From: an uncultured Bacteroidales bacterium
GTDB lineage: Bacteria > Bacteroidota > Bacteroidia > Bacteroidales > F082
DNA length: 64,000 bases
Direction: 5' to 3'
Assembly: GCA_900318265.1 (NCBI GenBank)
Contig: ONKA01000017.1
Span: 1-64,000 of the forward strand
Position 1 is the first letter of the stretch. Every line of letters starts with the position of its first letter. Of the stretch, positions 1 to 9,092 are shown one piece after another. The translations under genes were made by a program, and so were the position numbers. The notes beneath the pieces were generated by a model. The model was not told where the DNA came from, made no database searches, and was given only the letters and a program-made list of their open reading frames with translations.

Positions 1-769
1 TGCCTTCTTCGTACAAACATCCATATTTGCAAGCGGTTTCATAATCGCCGAGTTCTTCGGCATAATCGGACAAGACACCGTAATAGAACCAAGTATCCGC
101 GTTAGGCTCTGTTTGGGACACAAGTTCCTCCAAACGGCTGTAATAATAATCAGCAGAATCCAAGTTGCCGGACTCATAAAAGATGTTCCCCATGTCATGA
201 TAATAATACATCAGCAAGTTGTCGTCGGCATCTGCAATCGAAGCTTTCCAAAACTGGCTCAGGTAGTTGGCCGACTTTTCGTAATCTCCCGCATTGAAAT
301 ACATGACATGAAAGGCCGACAAGCAGTCGCGCTTTGCTTCCAATGACCCGCTTTGCTCGGCATACGCTAGGGCCTGATCCAAATAATATGCTGAGCTATC
401 AAATTGTCCATGGTACTGATAGAAATCGCCCAACTCTCTCAATGCCTCGGCTCGGTCAGCATAGTCTTCGCCAAAGCCCTTGGCAGCAGCCTTCAGCAAT
501 GATACAACCTCTTCTTTGTCGGCATAATAGCCCAAACACCTGGCAATATGATACTTCGCGTGAGCCACAGTCAGTGTATCATGCGCTAATAGGCCATAAT
601 GTTCCGCATCCTTGAACAGTTGCAAAGCCACTGCCTTGTTGCCCGAATCCAGCTGGATGCTAGCGTTTTCCAAGGCATCGCGCGCAGCTAGCCGCACATC
701 TCGGGATGTAGGATGGCAAGCAGCCAACATGGCGACAAGGAAAGACAAAACCAGATGATGCAGTTTCAT
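1..769 (-). CDS. TPR-repeat lipoprotein, C-terminus cut off by window edge
   Basis: The frame opens with ATG at 769 on the minus strand and runs off the left edge, giving 256 visible codons. A short hydrophobic leader ends in a lipobox (LAAC, Cys about residue 18), so the protein should be a lipoprotein. Behind it are helical repeats of tetratricopeptide type, for example GDFYQYHGQFDSSAYYLDQA and GNIFYESGNLDSADYYYSRL. In Bacteroidota such proteins often continue into a transmembrane helix and a LuxR-type HTH or a histidine kinase, but that part would lie outside the window. The function cannot be named; TPRs suggest protein-protein contacts. Confidence 0.8.
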   Translation of the reverse strand, partial: MKLHHLVLSFLVAMLAACHPTSRDVRLAARDALENASIQLDSGNKAVALQLFKDAEHYGLLAHDTLTVAHAKYHIARCLGYYADKEEVVSLLKAAAKGFGEDYADRAEALRELGDFYQYHGQFDSSAYYLDQALAYAEQSGSLEAKRDCLSAFHVMYFNAGDYEKSANYLSQFWKASIADADDNLLMYYYHDMGNIFYESGNLDSADYYYSRLEELVSQTEPNADTWFYYGVLSDYAEELGDYETACKYGCLYEEG

Positions 770-955
770 GGTGACAAAAATAAACAAGATCTTGTTTCAG
801 CATCACAAAACTAACACTTTCGACAAGTGGTTGATAGGGCAGTCCAAACTTTTTCAAAGTTTTTGAACTGTAATAATTTGTGAATGAATTAGTTGAAAGT
901 TTATTCGTTCCAAACTTTTTTCGGGGAAGTCCAAGTATTTAGGAGGTTTTTGACC

Positions 956-2419
956 TTAATTCCTCCAAAAACTCCGCGAAAGCAGCGTGATGAGCGAGAA
1001 AAGCTCGACCCTGCCGAGGATCATCAGAAGCATAAGGATCCACTTCGCGCCCAAAGGGAAGGCGACATAGGAACCACCTGGTCCTACAAGTCCAACTCCT
1101 GTGCCTACATTGCTCAAGGTGGCTACTGAAGCACCAATGGCAGTGCTGAAGTCGGTACCTGTGAAGAGCAAGACGATGGCTCCGGCAAGGAAGACGAGGA
1201 AATAGATGAAGATGAACGAGACATTTTTGTAGACGCCACTGGTCGAAATGGACTTCCCGTTGACTTTCACGGGCAACACGGCGTTGGGATGGATGATGCG
1301 CTTCAACTCAAGCACCGAGTTTTTCACGAAAATGAGATGGCGGAAGATCTTCACACCGCCTGAAGTGGATCCCGAGCAACCTCCGATGAACATCAGCAGG
1401 AAGAGGACAATCCACAGGAATGAAGGCCAAACCGTATAGTTGCCGACAAAGAAGCCCGTGGTGGTCAGCGAGGAGATGACGCTGAAGAACGATTGACGGA
1501 AGGCGTTGCCGAAGCTCATCTGACAAACGAACATCAGCACCAATCCAATGCCAATGCTGATGATTAGGATGTAGAGCAAAAAGTTCCTGAATTCCTGATT
1601 CTTGAAGAGGGCAAACGACTTCCAACTTAAGGAGAGCAACAACAGTGAGAAGTTACAACCCGACAGCACCATGAAGACGCTCACCACGACTTGTGAGTAG
1701 TTGGAGAAAGCCCCAATGCTCTCCGTTCTAGTGGAGAAACCGCCCGAGCTAATGGTGCTCATCGAATGGCAGATGGCGTCGTAGAAGTCCATGTCGCCAA
1801 AATAGAGCAAAAGCGTCTCCAACAGGGTGAAAAACAGGTACAAGCCCCAAATGCGCCTGACGGTGTGCATGATGCGAGGGTGCAGTTTGTCGTAGTTGAT
1901 GCCATTGATCTCAGCCACAAAGAGTTGCATGCCACTCATGCCGAGATAGGGTAGGATGGCAACGGTAAACACGATGATGGCCAAGCCACCCAGCCATTGG
2001 GTCATGCTTCGCCATAGGAGGATGTCCTTGGGAAGGCTTTCAATCTGGGTCATGATGGTGGCGCCAGTGGTGGTGAAGCCTGACAAAGCCTCAAAGAACC
2101 CGTCAGTGAAGTTGGGCACGCTCTTGCTGAGCAGATAAGGCATGGCGCCAAACAGCGAGAGCACAAGCCATGAGATACAGACAACGTAGACGCCATCGCG
2201 CGAGGTGGTCTTTTCGTCTTTGTGGTTGCGCGTGGCGATGAGGAGGATGAAACCGGTCAGCAGGGTGATGAGGGCCGAGAAGGGCATGCTGAAGGCATAC
2301 AGCCCGCGGTGAAGGTAGGTCACGGGGAGCACCGTCAGCATGAAAAGGCCTTCAATGAGCAAGAGCTGGCCTTCGATGCGGAGGACTAAAGGATGGTTTA
2401 TTTTAGTTTTCCACTTCAT
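956..2419 (-). CDS. trkH: TrkH-family potassium uptake channel subunit
   Basis: 487 residues, the usual TrkH/KtrB length. It is a membrane protein with the fourfold pore-loop plan of the family: the loops SGFTTTGAT, TISSGGFST, SLTTTGFF and LSNVGTGVG each supply a selectivity-filter glycine. It should form the K+-conducting pore in the inner membrane, gated by the cytoplasmic TrkA protein encoded just upstream on the same strand. ATG at 2419 is the natural start. A 234-bp gap with an inverted-repeat element separates it from trkA, which is longer than expected within a two-gene operon. Confidence 0.93.
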   Translation of the reverse strand: MKWKTKINHPLVLRIEGQLLLIEGLFMLTVLPVTYLHRGLYAFSMPFSALITLLTGFILLIATRNHKDEKTTSRDGVYVVCISWLVLSLFGAMPYLLSKSVPNFTDGFFEALSGFTTTGATIMTQIESLPKDILLWRSMTQWLGGLAIIVFTVAILPYLGMSGMQLFVAEINGINYDKLHPRIMHTVRRIWGLYLFFTLLETLLLYFGDMDFYDAICHSMSTISSGGFSTRTESIGAFSNYSQVVVSVFMVLSGCNFSLLLLSLSWKSFALFKNQEFRNFLLYILIISIGIGLVLMFVCQMSFGNAFRQSFFSVISSLTTTGFFVGNYTVWPSFLWIVLFLLMFIGGCSGSTSGGVKIFRHLIFVKNSVLELKRIIHPNAVLPVKVNGKSISTSGVYKNVSFIFIYFLVFLAGAIVLLFTGTDFSTAIGASVATLSNVGTGVGLVGPGGSYVAFPLGAKWILMLLMILGRVELFSLITLLSRSFWRN

Positions 2420-2432
2420 GGGTTGTTTTTTG

Positions 2433-2643
2433 TCACAAAACCTACAAAACCAGCAAAACTTTCTTTCCTAATTGTATAGAAACAGGCAATGTCACCCAAC
2501 TGGGATGCCATTGCCAACGCGCCTTGCGGCGCATAAAAAACTCGCAAAGGCTTTCGGGCATCCTTTAGGATGCGTTGGAAAGGAGCCGGTTGGCAACTTT
2601 CTTTGTCCAACAAACGGTTTTGAAAGTTTTGTCTGTTTTGTGA
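2433..2643. repeat. Inverted-repeat element between trkA and trkH
   Basis: TCACAAAAC...CAAAACTTTC at 2433-2464 is matched in inverted orientation by GAAAGTTTTG...TTTTGTGA at 2622-2643. Between the arms is a perfect hairpin, GCATCC-TTTA-GGATGC (2558-2573). No believable gene lies inside. The layout of terminal inverted repeats around about 200 bp with a central hairpin resembles a MITE-like or REP-like element, but copy number cannot be judged from one window. Confidence 0.5.
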
Positions 2644-2653
2644 TACCATAGCA

Positions 2654-3994
2654 TTAATGGAATAAGCGTTCGACAGCGGGGATACCGGCAGGTAGTGCCA
2701 ACACCACCACCTGGTCGTCGGCTTCGATTTGGAAGTCGTCGTTGGCAATGAAGCTCTCGCCATCGCGGGTGATGCCGCAGATGACGGCGTCGAGGGGCAT
2801 GGCCAGCTGCCCGATGGTCTTACGCGTGACCGCTGAGCCCGCTCTTACCTGAAACTCCACGATGTCGGCATCGATGCCACTGAGGCTCTTCAGCGTGGAG
2901 ACCTTGGCGCCAAGGGTGTATTTCACCATGTAGCTTGCCGCGATGAGTTTCTTGTTGATGATAGAGTCGATGCCGATGTTTTGCGAGATGTCGATGTAGT
3001 CGATGTTCTCGACGAGGGCGATGGTCTTCTTCACGCCGAACGACTTGGCCTGGAGGCAAGTCAGGATGTTGGTCTCGGTGTTGTCGGTGACGGCGATGAA
3101 GGCGTCCATATCCTTGATGCCTTCGTCCTCAAGCAGGTCGAGGTTACGGGCATCGGCATTGACGACCAAGGCCTCCGAGAGGTAATTGGTCAGGTCCATG
3201 CAACGCTCCTTGTCGATTTCCAAGATCTTGATGTTCAGGTCGTGTTCGAGACGCTTGGCGGTGATGCGACCCACACGGCCGCCGCCTACGATCATCACGT
3301 TGTGGACGTTGATTTGTTTCTTGCCGCTCAACTTGATGATGTCCTTGATGGCATGCGGCTTGGTGACCACATACACCATGTCGGCCACATGGAAGACCTC
3401 GTCGCCTTGGGGAACAAAGGTGCTTTGACGGCGGTGGATGGCCGCGATGCGGAACTCGATGTGTTCGTATTGGTCGATGACCTCGTCGACGGTCTTGCCA
3501 AGGATTTCGGCCTCGGGTTCCAGCTTCACCATGAAGAGTTGCAGGTTGCCGCCTGCAAAGTCGTAGGTCTCCGACGAGGCGTTTTTCTTCAGCAGCGAGA
3601 TGATCTCTTGTGCGGCAATGTCTTCAGGCGACAAAAGACCATCGATGCCGAGGTCTTGGTACATGCGCCACACCTCGGGGCTGAGGTTCTCCATCGTGTT
3701 GACGCGGGCGATGACTTTCTTTGCTCCCAGTTTCTTGGCGATGATGCCCGTCAGCAGGTTGATGTGCTCGTCGTGAAGCACGGCAATCATGAGGTCGGCC
3801 TTTTTCACGTTGGCACGTTGCAGCACGGCGGTCGAGGTGGAGTCGCCCGTGATGGTCATCAGGTCACTGTGCGATTCCATCATCTTCAACAACTCCTCGT
3901 GCGGGTCCACGATGGTGATATTATGGTTGCTGCGCACCAAGGCCTCCGCCAAGTGCATGCCTACTTCTCCGTCTCCAGCAATTACGATGTTCAT
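2654..3994 (-). CDS. trkA: Trk potassium transporter regulatory subunit TrkA
   Basis: 446 residues with the duplicated RCK layout of TrkA: an N-terminal Rossmann nucleotide-binding motif (IVIAGDGEVGMHLAEAL, residues 3-19), a first TrkA_C domain around 150-220, a second Rossmann motif (VMIVGGGRVGRITAKRL, about 230-246) and a second TrkA_C domain at the end. The family binds NAD(H)/ATP as a cytoplasmic ring and gates the TrkH pore. It lies between a PorT-like gene (48 bp upstream) and trkH downstream, all on the minus strand, so co-transcription is likely. Confidence 0.95.
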   Translation of the reverse strand: MNIVIAGDGEVGMHLAEALVRSNHNITIVDPHEELLKMMESHSDLMTITGDSTSTAVLQRANVKKADLMIAVLHDEHINLLTGIIAKKLGAKKVIARVNTMENLSPEVWRMYQDLGIDGLLSPEDIAAQEIISLLKKNASSETYDFAGGNLQLFMVKLEPEAEILGKTVDEVIDQYEHIEFRIAAIHRRQSTFVPQGDEVFHVADMVYVVTKPHAIKDIIKLSGKKQINVHNVMIVGGGRVGRITAKRLEHDLNIKILEIDKERCMDLTNYLSEALVVNADARNLDLLEDEGIKDMDAFIAVTDNTETNILTCLQAKSFGVKKTIALVENIDYIDISQNIGIDSIINKKLIAASYMVKYTLGAKVSTLKSLSGIDADIVEFQVRAGSAVTRKTIGQLAMPLDAVICGITRDGESFIANDDFQIEADDQVVVLALPAGIPAVERLFH

Positions 3995-4042
3995 GGTTTA
4001 CAATATTTCAAAACTGCAAATGTATAGTTTTTTTCGTAATCC

Positions 4043-4675
4043 CTACCAAATATCCGACCAAGTCAACGAAATCACGTGGTTGGTGGATTTAGCGCCTTCC
4101 TTGAAGACATTGGCCATGCCGAAGGTGTAGCGCACTTCGATGAACCAATAACTCAACGCCGCCGTGAGGCCATAGTCGATGCGGTTGAAACTGCCTGGCT
4201 CCCATGGAGTGATGAACTGCTGTTTCTTTTTGCCTTTCACTTCTATGACGTCGTTGCCGCCTACGCAAAATCCGATTTGCGGTCCGATGCGCAGCCGTGG
4301 TATCATGGATTCATCTTCGTCGTCCTCTTTCCATTTGCGGAGGTAGATGTTGAGTAGCAGCGGCACGTTGATGTAGTGCGACTTCTCCATGAAGCGGATG
4401 GTATTGTTGCCGTCATCCAGGCCTTTCTTGGTGCTCATGCCTTGTCGCGAATACATCACATCGATTTCGGCACCAATGATGGAACGCTCAGGAATGAGGG
4501 CGATGCGCACGCCGCCTGTGAAGTCGGGGCGGAAGCGTGTGCTGTCGTTGCCGCTGATGTTCATGGTGCTGAAAGCCGGTCCGAGCATCAAGCCGCCACC
4601 GAGACGTTGGGCAAAGAGGGAAGGCAACGTCACCAACGATAGCAAAAACAAAAATATTAGTCGTTTATAAGTCAT
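4043..4675 (-). CDS. PorT-family outer-membrane beta-barrel protein
   Basis: 210 residues. A signal peptide (MTYKRLIFLFLLSLVTLPSLFAQ, cut after AQ) is followed by alternating short beta strands opening with GGGLMLGPAFSTM, the usual start of small porin-like/PorT barrels of Bacteroidota. A TACTTTTG -7 element lies upstream on the minus strand (4696-4703). Some relatives take part in T9SS assembly, others are of unknown role; the sequence does not decide between them. Confidence 0.75.
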   Translation of the reverse strand: MTYKRLIFLFLLSLVTLPSLFAQRLGGGLMLGPAFSTMNISGNDSTRFRPDFTGGVRIALIPERSIIGAEIDVMYSRQGMSTKKGLDDGNNTIRFMEKSHYINVPLLLNIYLRKWKEDDEDESMIPRLRIGPQIGFCVGGNDVIEVKGKKKQQFITPWEPGSFNRIDYGLTAALSYWFIEVRYTFGMANVFKEGAKSTNHVISLTWSDIW

Positions 4676-4818
4676 TCAAAAACTGGTTTACACTGCAAAA
4701 GTAAAAGATTTGGTTGGATTTGTTCATTTTTTTCGATGTTTTGTGTTTTTGTATTCAAATTAATCATATTTTTGCAGCAAAATATGAAAAATTATACTAA
4801 TCACAAAAATCAATCATT

Positions 4819-5025
4819 ATGGAAGCAGAAAACGGGAAATACATCTTCGGTGTAGTGAAAGTGGGTGACCGCGGACAAATCGTCATCCCCAAGGAAGCCC
4901 GCGAGGTTTATGGAATCAAGGCTGGCGACAGCCTTCTGGTGCTTGGCGACACGAAAGGCATGGCCGTCATCAAGACCGAGATTTTTCAGGACAAAATCGA
5001 TGAAGTTTTAGGGGAGGGCAAGTGA
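4819..5025 (+). CDS. AbrB/SpoVT-type DNA-binding protein
   Basis: 68 residues. The swapped-hairpin AbrB fold is seen in GVVKVGDRGQIVIPKEAREV followed by GIKAGDSLLVLGD. Such proteins bind DNA as dimers and act as transition-state regulators or as antitoxins. No toxin follows: the stop codon overlaps the start of a membrane acyltransferase (TGATG), so the two are translationally coupled and the protein may autoregulate this pair. A TATTTTTG -7 element lies at 4767-4774. Confidence 0.85.
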   Translation: MEAENGKYIFGVVKVGDRGQIVIPKEAREVYGIKAGDSLLVLGDTKGMAVIKTEIFQDKIDEVLGEGK

Positions 5026-6131
5026 TGGAACGCAAGCATTGGATCGACAATCTCCGTTGGGTGACGGTGCTTTTGGTGCTGTTTTACCACGTCTTTTATT
5101 TCTACAACAACAAGGGTGTCTTCGGTGGCATCGGCGGCTTTGGCGAATACCCAGAATGTAAGCAGTATCAGGATGTCGTCATGTATATCCTCTATCCTTG
5201 GTTCATGCCTTTGCTGTTCCTGTTGGCAGGCATCAGTGCGCGCTATGCATTGCTAAAACAGTCGGCCAAGAAATGGTTTGGTTCTCGTACCCGCAAGCTG
5301 TTGGTACCTGGCACTATCGGTTTGTTCGTGTTCCATTGGATGGTGGGCTATTTCAATACCGTTGTGGCTGAAAGGCATGGCGTGTTTGACGGTGTGCCTG
5401 CCATAGCGAAGTATTTCATCATGGCTTTTAGTGGCACTGGTCCGCTGTGGTTCATCCAGGTGCTGTGGCTGCTGTGCTTGGTGCTGCTTTTGGTGCGGGT
5501 GATCGACAGAAAAGACAAAATCTGGAATTGGTGCGGAAAGGCCAATCTCGTTGTCATCATCCTGCTGGGCGTGCTGTTTTGGGCTGGTGAACAGACCCTC
5601 ATCAAGAATCCCCGACCAGCGACTTTGGACGGCCTCTTGAACTTATACAAACCGCTCTTCTATCTGGTTCCCTTCCTGCTGGGTTATTTCGTTTTCTCGC
5701 ACGACGAGGTGCAAGAGAAGCTGAAGAAAGCATGGATTCCGTTGTTGGCCTGTGCGGTTGTTGCTGGCACGGTGCTGGTTGTCACCACCTTCGGTCAGGA
5801 CAACACTTCACCGAAGTATCTCGGTAGCCCGTTGAATTGCCTCTACGGCTGGCTGATGTGCCTGGCGATGATGGCCTGGTTCAAGGCGCGCTTCGACCGC
5901 ACGGGTGCCTTCGCAGGTTATATGACGCGCTCTAGTTATGGTATCTATATCCTTCATTATCTGGTGATTGCCGCGTTGGGTTACATGATGAAACAATACA
6001 CCTCATTGGCTCCGTGGATGATGTATGTCATCCTTTTCGTGGCGGTGATGACCATTCCTGTGGCATTATACGAAATCATCAGAAGAATTCCAGTAATAAG
6101 ATGGTGTGTTTTGGGTGAGACAAAGCGATAA
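5025..6131 (+). CDS. Membrane acyltransferase (acyltransferase-3 family)
   Basis: 368 residues, about ten hydrophobic segments. The N-terminal RKHWIDNLRWVTVLLVLFYH carries the family's conserved Arg and His, and later segments GTGPLWFIQVLW and SSYGIYILHYLVIAA match the family layout. Such enzymes move acyl groups onto sugars or other acceptors at the inner membrane. A GTG at 5022 also opens the frame, but ATG at 5025, overlapping the preceding stop, is preferred. The substrate cannot be read from sequence. Confidence 0.85.
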   Translation: MERKHWIDNLRWVTVLLVLFYHVFYFYNNKGVFGGIGGFGEYPECKQYQDVVMYILYPWFMPLLFLLAGISARYALLKQSAKKWFGSRTRKLLVPGTIGLFVFHWMVGYFNTVVAERHGVFDGVPAIAKYFIMAFSGTGPLWFIQVLWLLCLVLLLVRVIDRKDKIWNWCGKANLVVIILLGVLFWAGEQTLIKNPRPATLDGLLNLYKPLFYLVPFLLGYFVFSHDEVQEKLKKAWIPLLACAVVAGTVLVVTTFGQDNTSPKYLGSPLNCLYGWLMCLAMMAWFKARFDRTGAFAGYMTRSSYGIYILHYLVIAALGYMMKQYTSLAPWMMYVILFVAVMTIPVALYEIIRRIPVIRWCVLGETKR

Positions 6132-6167
6132 TGTGTATTTTTGCACAATTAATCGCTTAACTCAACC

Positions 6168-7223
6168 ATGAATCCCGTCGCCCTTCGATTACTCAACCAG
6201 CAGCTCATCTGCCCGCAGTTCGACACCCCTGCCGAGTTGGTGGACTATATGGGCGCGATGCAGGCGCAGGAATACCGCCTGATGCGCTGGGCGGTGGCGA
6301 TGCGGACCAAGAAACCCTCTGCCAAAGCCTTTAAGAAGGCCTTCGACAGCGGACAGATCATCCGTCTGCACCTGATGCGTGGCACTTGGCAACTCGTGTC
6401 GGCCGAGGATTATTGGCCCTTGCTCGTACTCTGTTCGGCGAAGGCCTTGGCGGTCATCAAGGGATGGATGCGCAGTAATAAGATTAGCATTCCCGATGAG
6501 GAGGTAAAACGCATCAGGGAGATCCTTGTCCAGACAGCCGCCGACAAGGGCAGCGTCACCAAGGAAGACTTCGTTCAGGCCTTGGCGGAGAAAGACATCC
6601 ATATAGACGACCATCGCCTGTCGTACCACATCCGCTATGCTGAATTGTCAGGCACGCTTTGCAGTGGCGACTTGTTGCCGATGAAGGCGACTTACGCCCT
6701 TGCTGCCGATAAGGTGAAAAACCATGTCAATATGGACCGCGATGAAACCTTGGCGATGTTGGCCAGGAAATATTTCCAAAGCCGCCAACCAGCCACCTTG
6801 GAGGATTTCGTTTGGTGGTCGGGGCTGAATATCAACGATTGCAGGCGGGGAATTGAGATATTAGGTGATTCCCTGCATGTAGAGACGGTGTGCACACCGT
6901 CTCTACAACAAAAACGCAGGGAATATTATTTTACGGACGATTGCCGCACCCGTGGTTTCCGCAAAGGCAACTATCTCTTGATTCCACCTTACGATGAATA
7001 TCTCATCGGCTACAAGAGCCGCGACATCGTCCTCTCGCCTGATTATAGCCATAAGGCGCACAACAACAGCGGCATCTTCCAGCCTATCATCGCCCACGAC
7101 GGCGTGATTTGCGGCAACTGGACGCCTTTCAAGGATGACCTACAAGCAACGTTCTTCATGGGTGAGCATGAAACTGACCTCCAAGAAGAATGGAAACGAT
7201 ACAAGACATACCAAATAAAATGA
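6168..7223 (+). CDS. Winged-helix DNA-binding protein, AlkZ-like (HTH_42) family
   Basis: 351 residues. The opening ALRLLNQQLICPQFDTPAEL and the MGAMQAQEYRLMRWAVAMR stretch are typical of this family, which includes the DNA glycosylase AlkZ that unhooks interstrand crosslinks. Further motifs: LMRGTWQLVSAEDYWPLL and a C-terminal region with DEYLIGYKSR. A QxQ-type motif (MQAQE) agrees with AlkZ-like enzymes. A 30-bp perfect palindrome sits inside the gene at about residues 237-247 without breaking the frame. TATTTTTG at 6136-6143 is the likely -7 element. Glycosylase activity is inferred from family only. Confidence 0.8.
   Translation: MNPVALRLLNQQLICPQFDTPAELVDYMGAMQAQEYRLMRWAVAMRTKKPSAKAFKKAFDSGQIIRLHLMRGTWQLVSAEDYWPLLVLCSAKALAVIKGWMRSNKISIPDEEVKRIREILVQTAADKGSVTKEDFVQALAEKDIHIDDHRLSYHIRYAELSGTLCSGDLLPMKATYALAADKVKNHVNMDRDETLAMLARKYFQSRQPATLEDFVWWSGLNINDCRRGIEILGDSLHVETVCTPSLQQKRREYYFTDDCRTRGFRKGNYLLIPPYDEYLIGYKSRDIVLSPDYSHKAHNNSGIFQPIIAHDGVICGNWTPFKDDLQATFFMGEHETDLQEEWKRYKTYQIK
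6878..6907. repeat. Perfect 30-bp palindrome inside a coding sequence
   Basis: TGTAGAGACGGTGTG is followed directly by its reverse complement. It encodes about ten residues (VETVCTPSLQ) in the reading frame of the winged-helix gene. A related imperfect palindrome (GTAGAAACGTTACG arm) occurs at 34457-34484 between genes, so this looks like a dispersed REP-type repeat that landed in frame. Confidence 0.75.
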
Positions 7224-7224
7224 A

Positions 7225-7974
7225 ATGAAAATGAAAGAAAAACCTTCGTCCGGCACCAAACAGTTTCTGTTGACGCTTCTCGCGACAACCTTCTCCATCA
7301 TACTCACCTTCGGCACCTCAGCCATCATCGATAGACGCCACAAAGAGGCGGCCAAGAAAGAAATGGTCATGATGATCATCTATGACTTTGATAAAACCAT
7401 TGAGCAAGTGCAATATGTCGATTCAGTATTTCGGCAAGCATTCAAAGCACAGCAGGATGCCATCCTTCATCCGGAGCATTTCAATAGTTACTATTCCACA
7501 TTTATGACATCTGTTCAACTTACCTATACTGAGTTTTCCGAAACGACTGAAATGGTTTTCTCTTCCAATATAGAGACTTTCAACACCCTCGGCAATGTCA
7601 ATTTTATTCATGAGGTTTCTGCTTTTTACAATTTGCGCCGTTTTTACCAAGAAAATGTAATGGATGAATTCAAGAACGAGGTTTATGGATCGGGAATCGC
7701 CCAGTCTCTAGAAAACCTCATAAAAGTTAGTTTTCCAGATCATTATATCAATAACTTGAATTGTCTGATTAATTTGAAGAAGATACGCAACCGTTGTGTG
7801 CAAATGATGAAAGTCAGCGAGGAGGAACTAAAGGAATTCAGCCGTCTGCGCTCTGTGGTAGAGGATGAGGTAAGTGAAGAAGATGAAAGAATTCATGAGC
7901 AGGCGGTTCAGGAATTTATTGAGGCAGAGAAAGCTCTCATTGAGGCCAGAGAGAAGTTTTCGCAGGATAAATAG
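7225..7974 (+). CDS. Hypothetical membrane-anchored protein
   Basis: 249 residues; family not recognised. One transmembrane helix near the N-terminus (FLLTLLATTFSIILTFGTSA, about residues 15-34) precedes a long, mostly helical and acidic domain with likely coiled coil at the end (VVEDEVSEEDERIHEQAVQE). It follows the winged-helix gene by one base and is probably co-transcribed. ATG at 7225 is used; ATG at 7231 is equally possible. Confidence 0.7.
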   Translation: MKMKEKPSSGTKQFLLTLLATTFSIILTFGTSAIIDRRHKEAAKKEMVMMIIYDFDKTIEQVQYVDSVFRQAFKAQQDAILHPEHFNSYYSTFMTSVQLTYTEFSETTEMVFSSNIETFNTLGNVNFIHEVSAFYNLRRFYQENVMDEFKNEVYGSGIAQSLENLIKVSFPDHYINNLNCLINLKKIRNRCVQMMKVSEEELKEFSRLRSVVEDEVSEEDERIHEQAVQEFIEAEKALIEAREKFSQDK

Positions 7975-8041
7975 GCAATCGAATAAATAGGACATGAATT
8001 TGACCGACCGATACCGATTCGGATTTGATGTGTGGGATGAT

Positions 8042-8081
8042 AAAAAAAGGCAGCACCCGTCTCAACGGATGCTGCCTTTTT
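8042..8081. terminator. Bidirectional rho-independent terminator
   Basis: AAAAAGGCAGCA and TGCTGCCTTTTT form a strong stem with A/T tails on both sides. It sits between the converging genes ending at 7974 (+) and 8105 (-) and can serve both. Confidence 0.9.
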
Positions 8082-8104
8082 GGATTTTCAGGGTGTTTTC
8101 CTGA

Positions 8105-8659
8105 TTAATTGAACTTGGCAGAGTTCAGGATGTGATCGCAAACCTCGCCACCGAGCTGGGGAGCCCATCTTTCAGTATAGGCAACCATGATATTAATCTG
8201 CTTGTTGTCTTTGAAGATGACGCGGTGGAACTCGCTGATTTCTCCAGCGACGGAGTAAGTGTACTCCTTTTTCTCCAGGTCAAGCTTCTTCTCGGCCTCT
8301 GCAGGAATGTCTTCATCAAATTCCCTTTGGATTCTTTCGTCGTCATAAGGTCCAAACATGGATTCATACACACCGGCCTGCACCGTGGCGTAGATGGGGA
8401 AATCGTTGTCGTCTTCGGGTACAAGCGTCCAAACACCGCCATCGTCACTGGCGGGGTTGTCGGTGCGGCGCATGCCTTTCAGAATGTCGAAAGTAACTCC
8501 GTACTTCTCAACGGTGATTTGCTCGTAAGCCACTTTGGCAGGGGCTTCTTCACTTTTAGCGGCGGGAGTAGGAGTGGCAGGGGTGTTGGAACCTTGGTTT
8601 CCACATGCGGCAAAAGTCAGAGCTAATGCTGCGACTGCAATCATGTTAAGTTTACTCAT
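8105..8659 (-). CDS. Hypothetical lipoprotein
   Basis: 184 residues starting at ATG 8659; upstream in-frame codons lack a better start. The leader MSKLNMIAVAALALTFAACG has a lipobox with Cys 19. A low-complexity Pro/Ala/Thr linker (NTPATPTPAAK) follows, then a compact domain starting YEQITVEKYGVTFDILKGM. The family is not recognised. A TATTTTTG -7 element lies on the minus strand at 8722-8729. A single-gene unit ending at a shared terminator. Confidence 0.8.
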   Translation of the reverse strand: MSKLNMIAVAALALTFAACGNQGSNTPATPTPAAKSEEAPAKVAYEQITVEKYGVTFDILKGMRRTDNPASDDGGVWTLVPEDDNDFPIYATVQAGVYESMFGPYDDERIQREFDEDIPAEAEKKLDLEKKEYTYSVAGEISEFHRVIFKDNKQINIMVAYTERWAPQLGGEVCDHILNSAKFN

Positions 8660-8812
8660 AATGATAATTTTTAGGTGAATAATAATGTGATTAAGTTGAT
8701 TTCTTTGTTTAAAAAAGCCCGCAAAAATACAAATAAATACCCAAGGCAATCATTTTTGGCAAAAATGGCCTATTTTTGCATTGTACAATACGGGTTGAAA
8801 TAACAAAAGAAT

Positions 8813-9088
8813 ATGGAAAACGAAATGAAGTTTTGTCAGAGCTGCGGAATGCCGCTCACCCAAGAGATTCTCGGCACCAATGCCGACGGAAGTAAGAACG
8901 AAGACTACTGCATGTATTGCTACAAAGATGGCAAGTTCACGCAGGACTGCACTATGGAAGAGATGATCGAATTCTGCTCACAATTTGTCGATGAAGTCAA
9001 CAAGAACATGCCCAAACCCATGACCAAGGACGAGTACAAAGGCATGATGCGGCAGTTTTTCCCGATGCTGAAGCGTTGGAAACAGTGA
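8813..9088 (+). CDS. Small zinc-ribbon protein (zinc_ribbon_2 family)
   Basis: 91 residues with two Cys pairs, FCQSCGMPL and YCMYCYKDG, forming a zinc ribbon, then an acidic helical tail. Its close paralogue is encoded at 25086. TATTTTTG at 8771-8778 is the likely -7 element. The next gene, an FAD oxidoreductase, starts 4 bp after the stop, so the two form an operon. The function of this family is unknown. Confidence 0.85.
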   Translation: MENEMKFCQSCGMPLTQEILGTNADGSKNEDYCMYCYKDGKFTQDCTMEEMIEFCSQFVDEVNKNMPKPMTKDEYKGMMRQFFPMLKRWKQ

Positions 9089-9092
9089 ATTC

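Noticed and set aside
2981..4027. Long antisense frame across trkA
   Set aside because: It mirrors the codon pattern of trkA, which has clear TrkA motifs; the antisense peptide has no recognisable domain.
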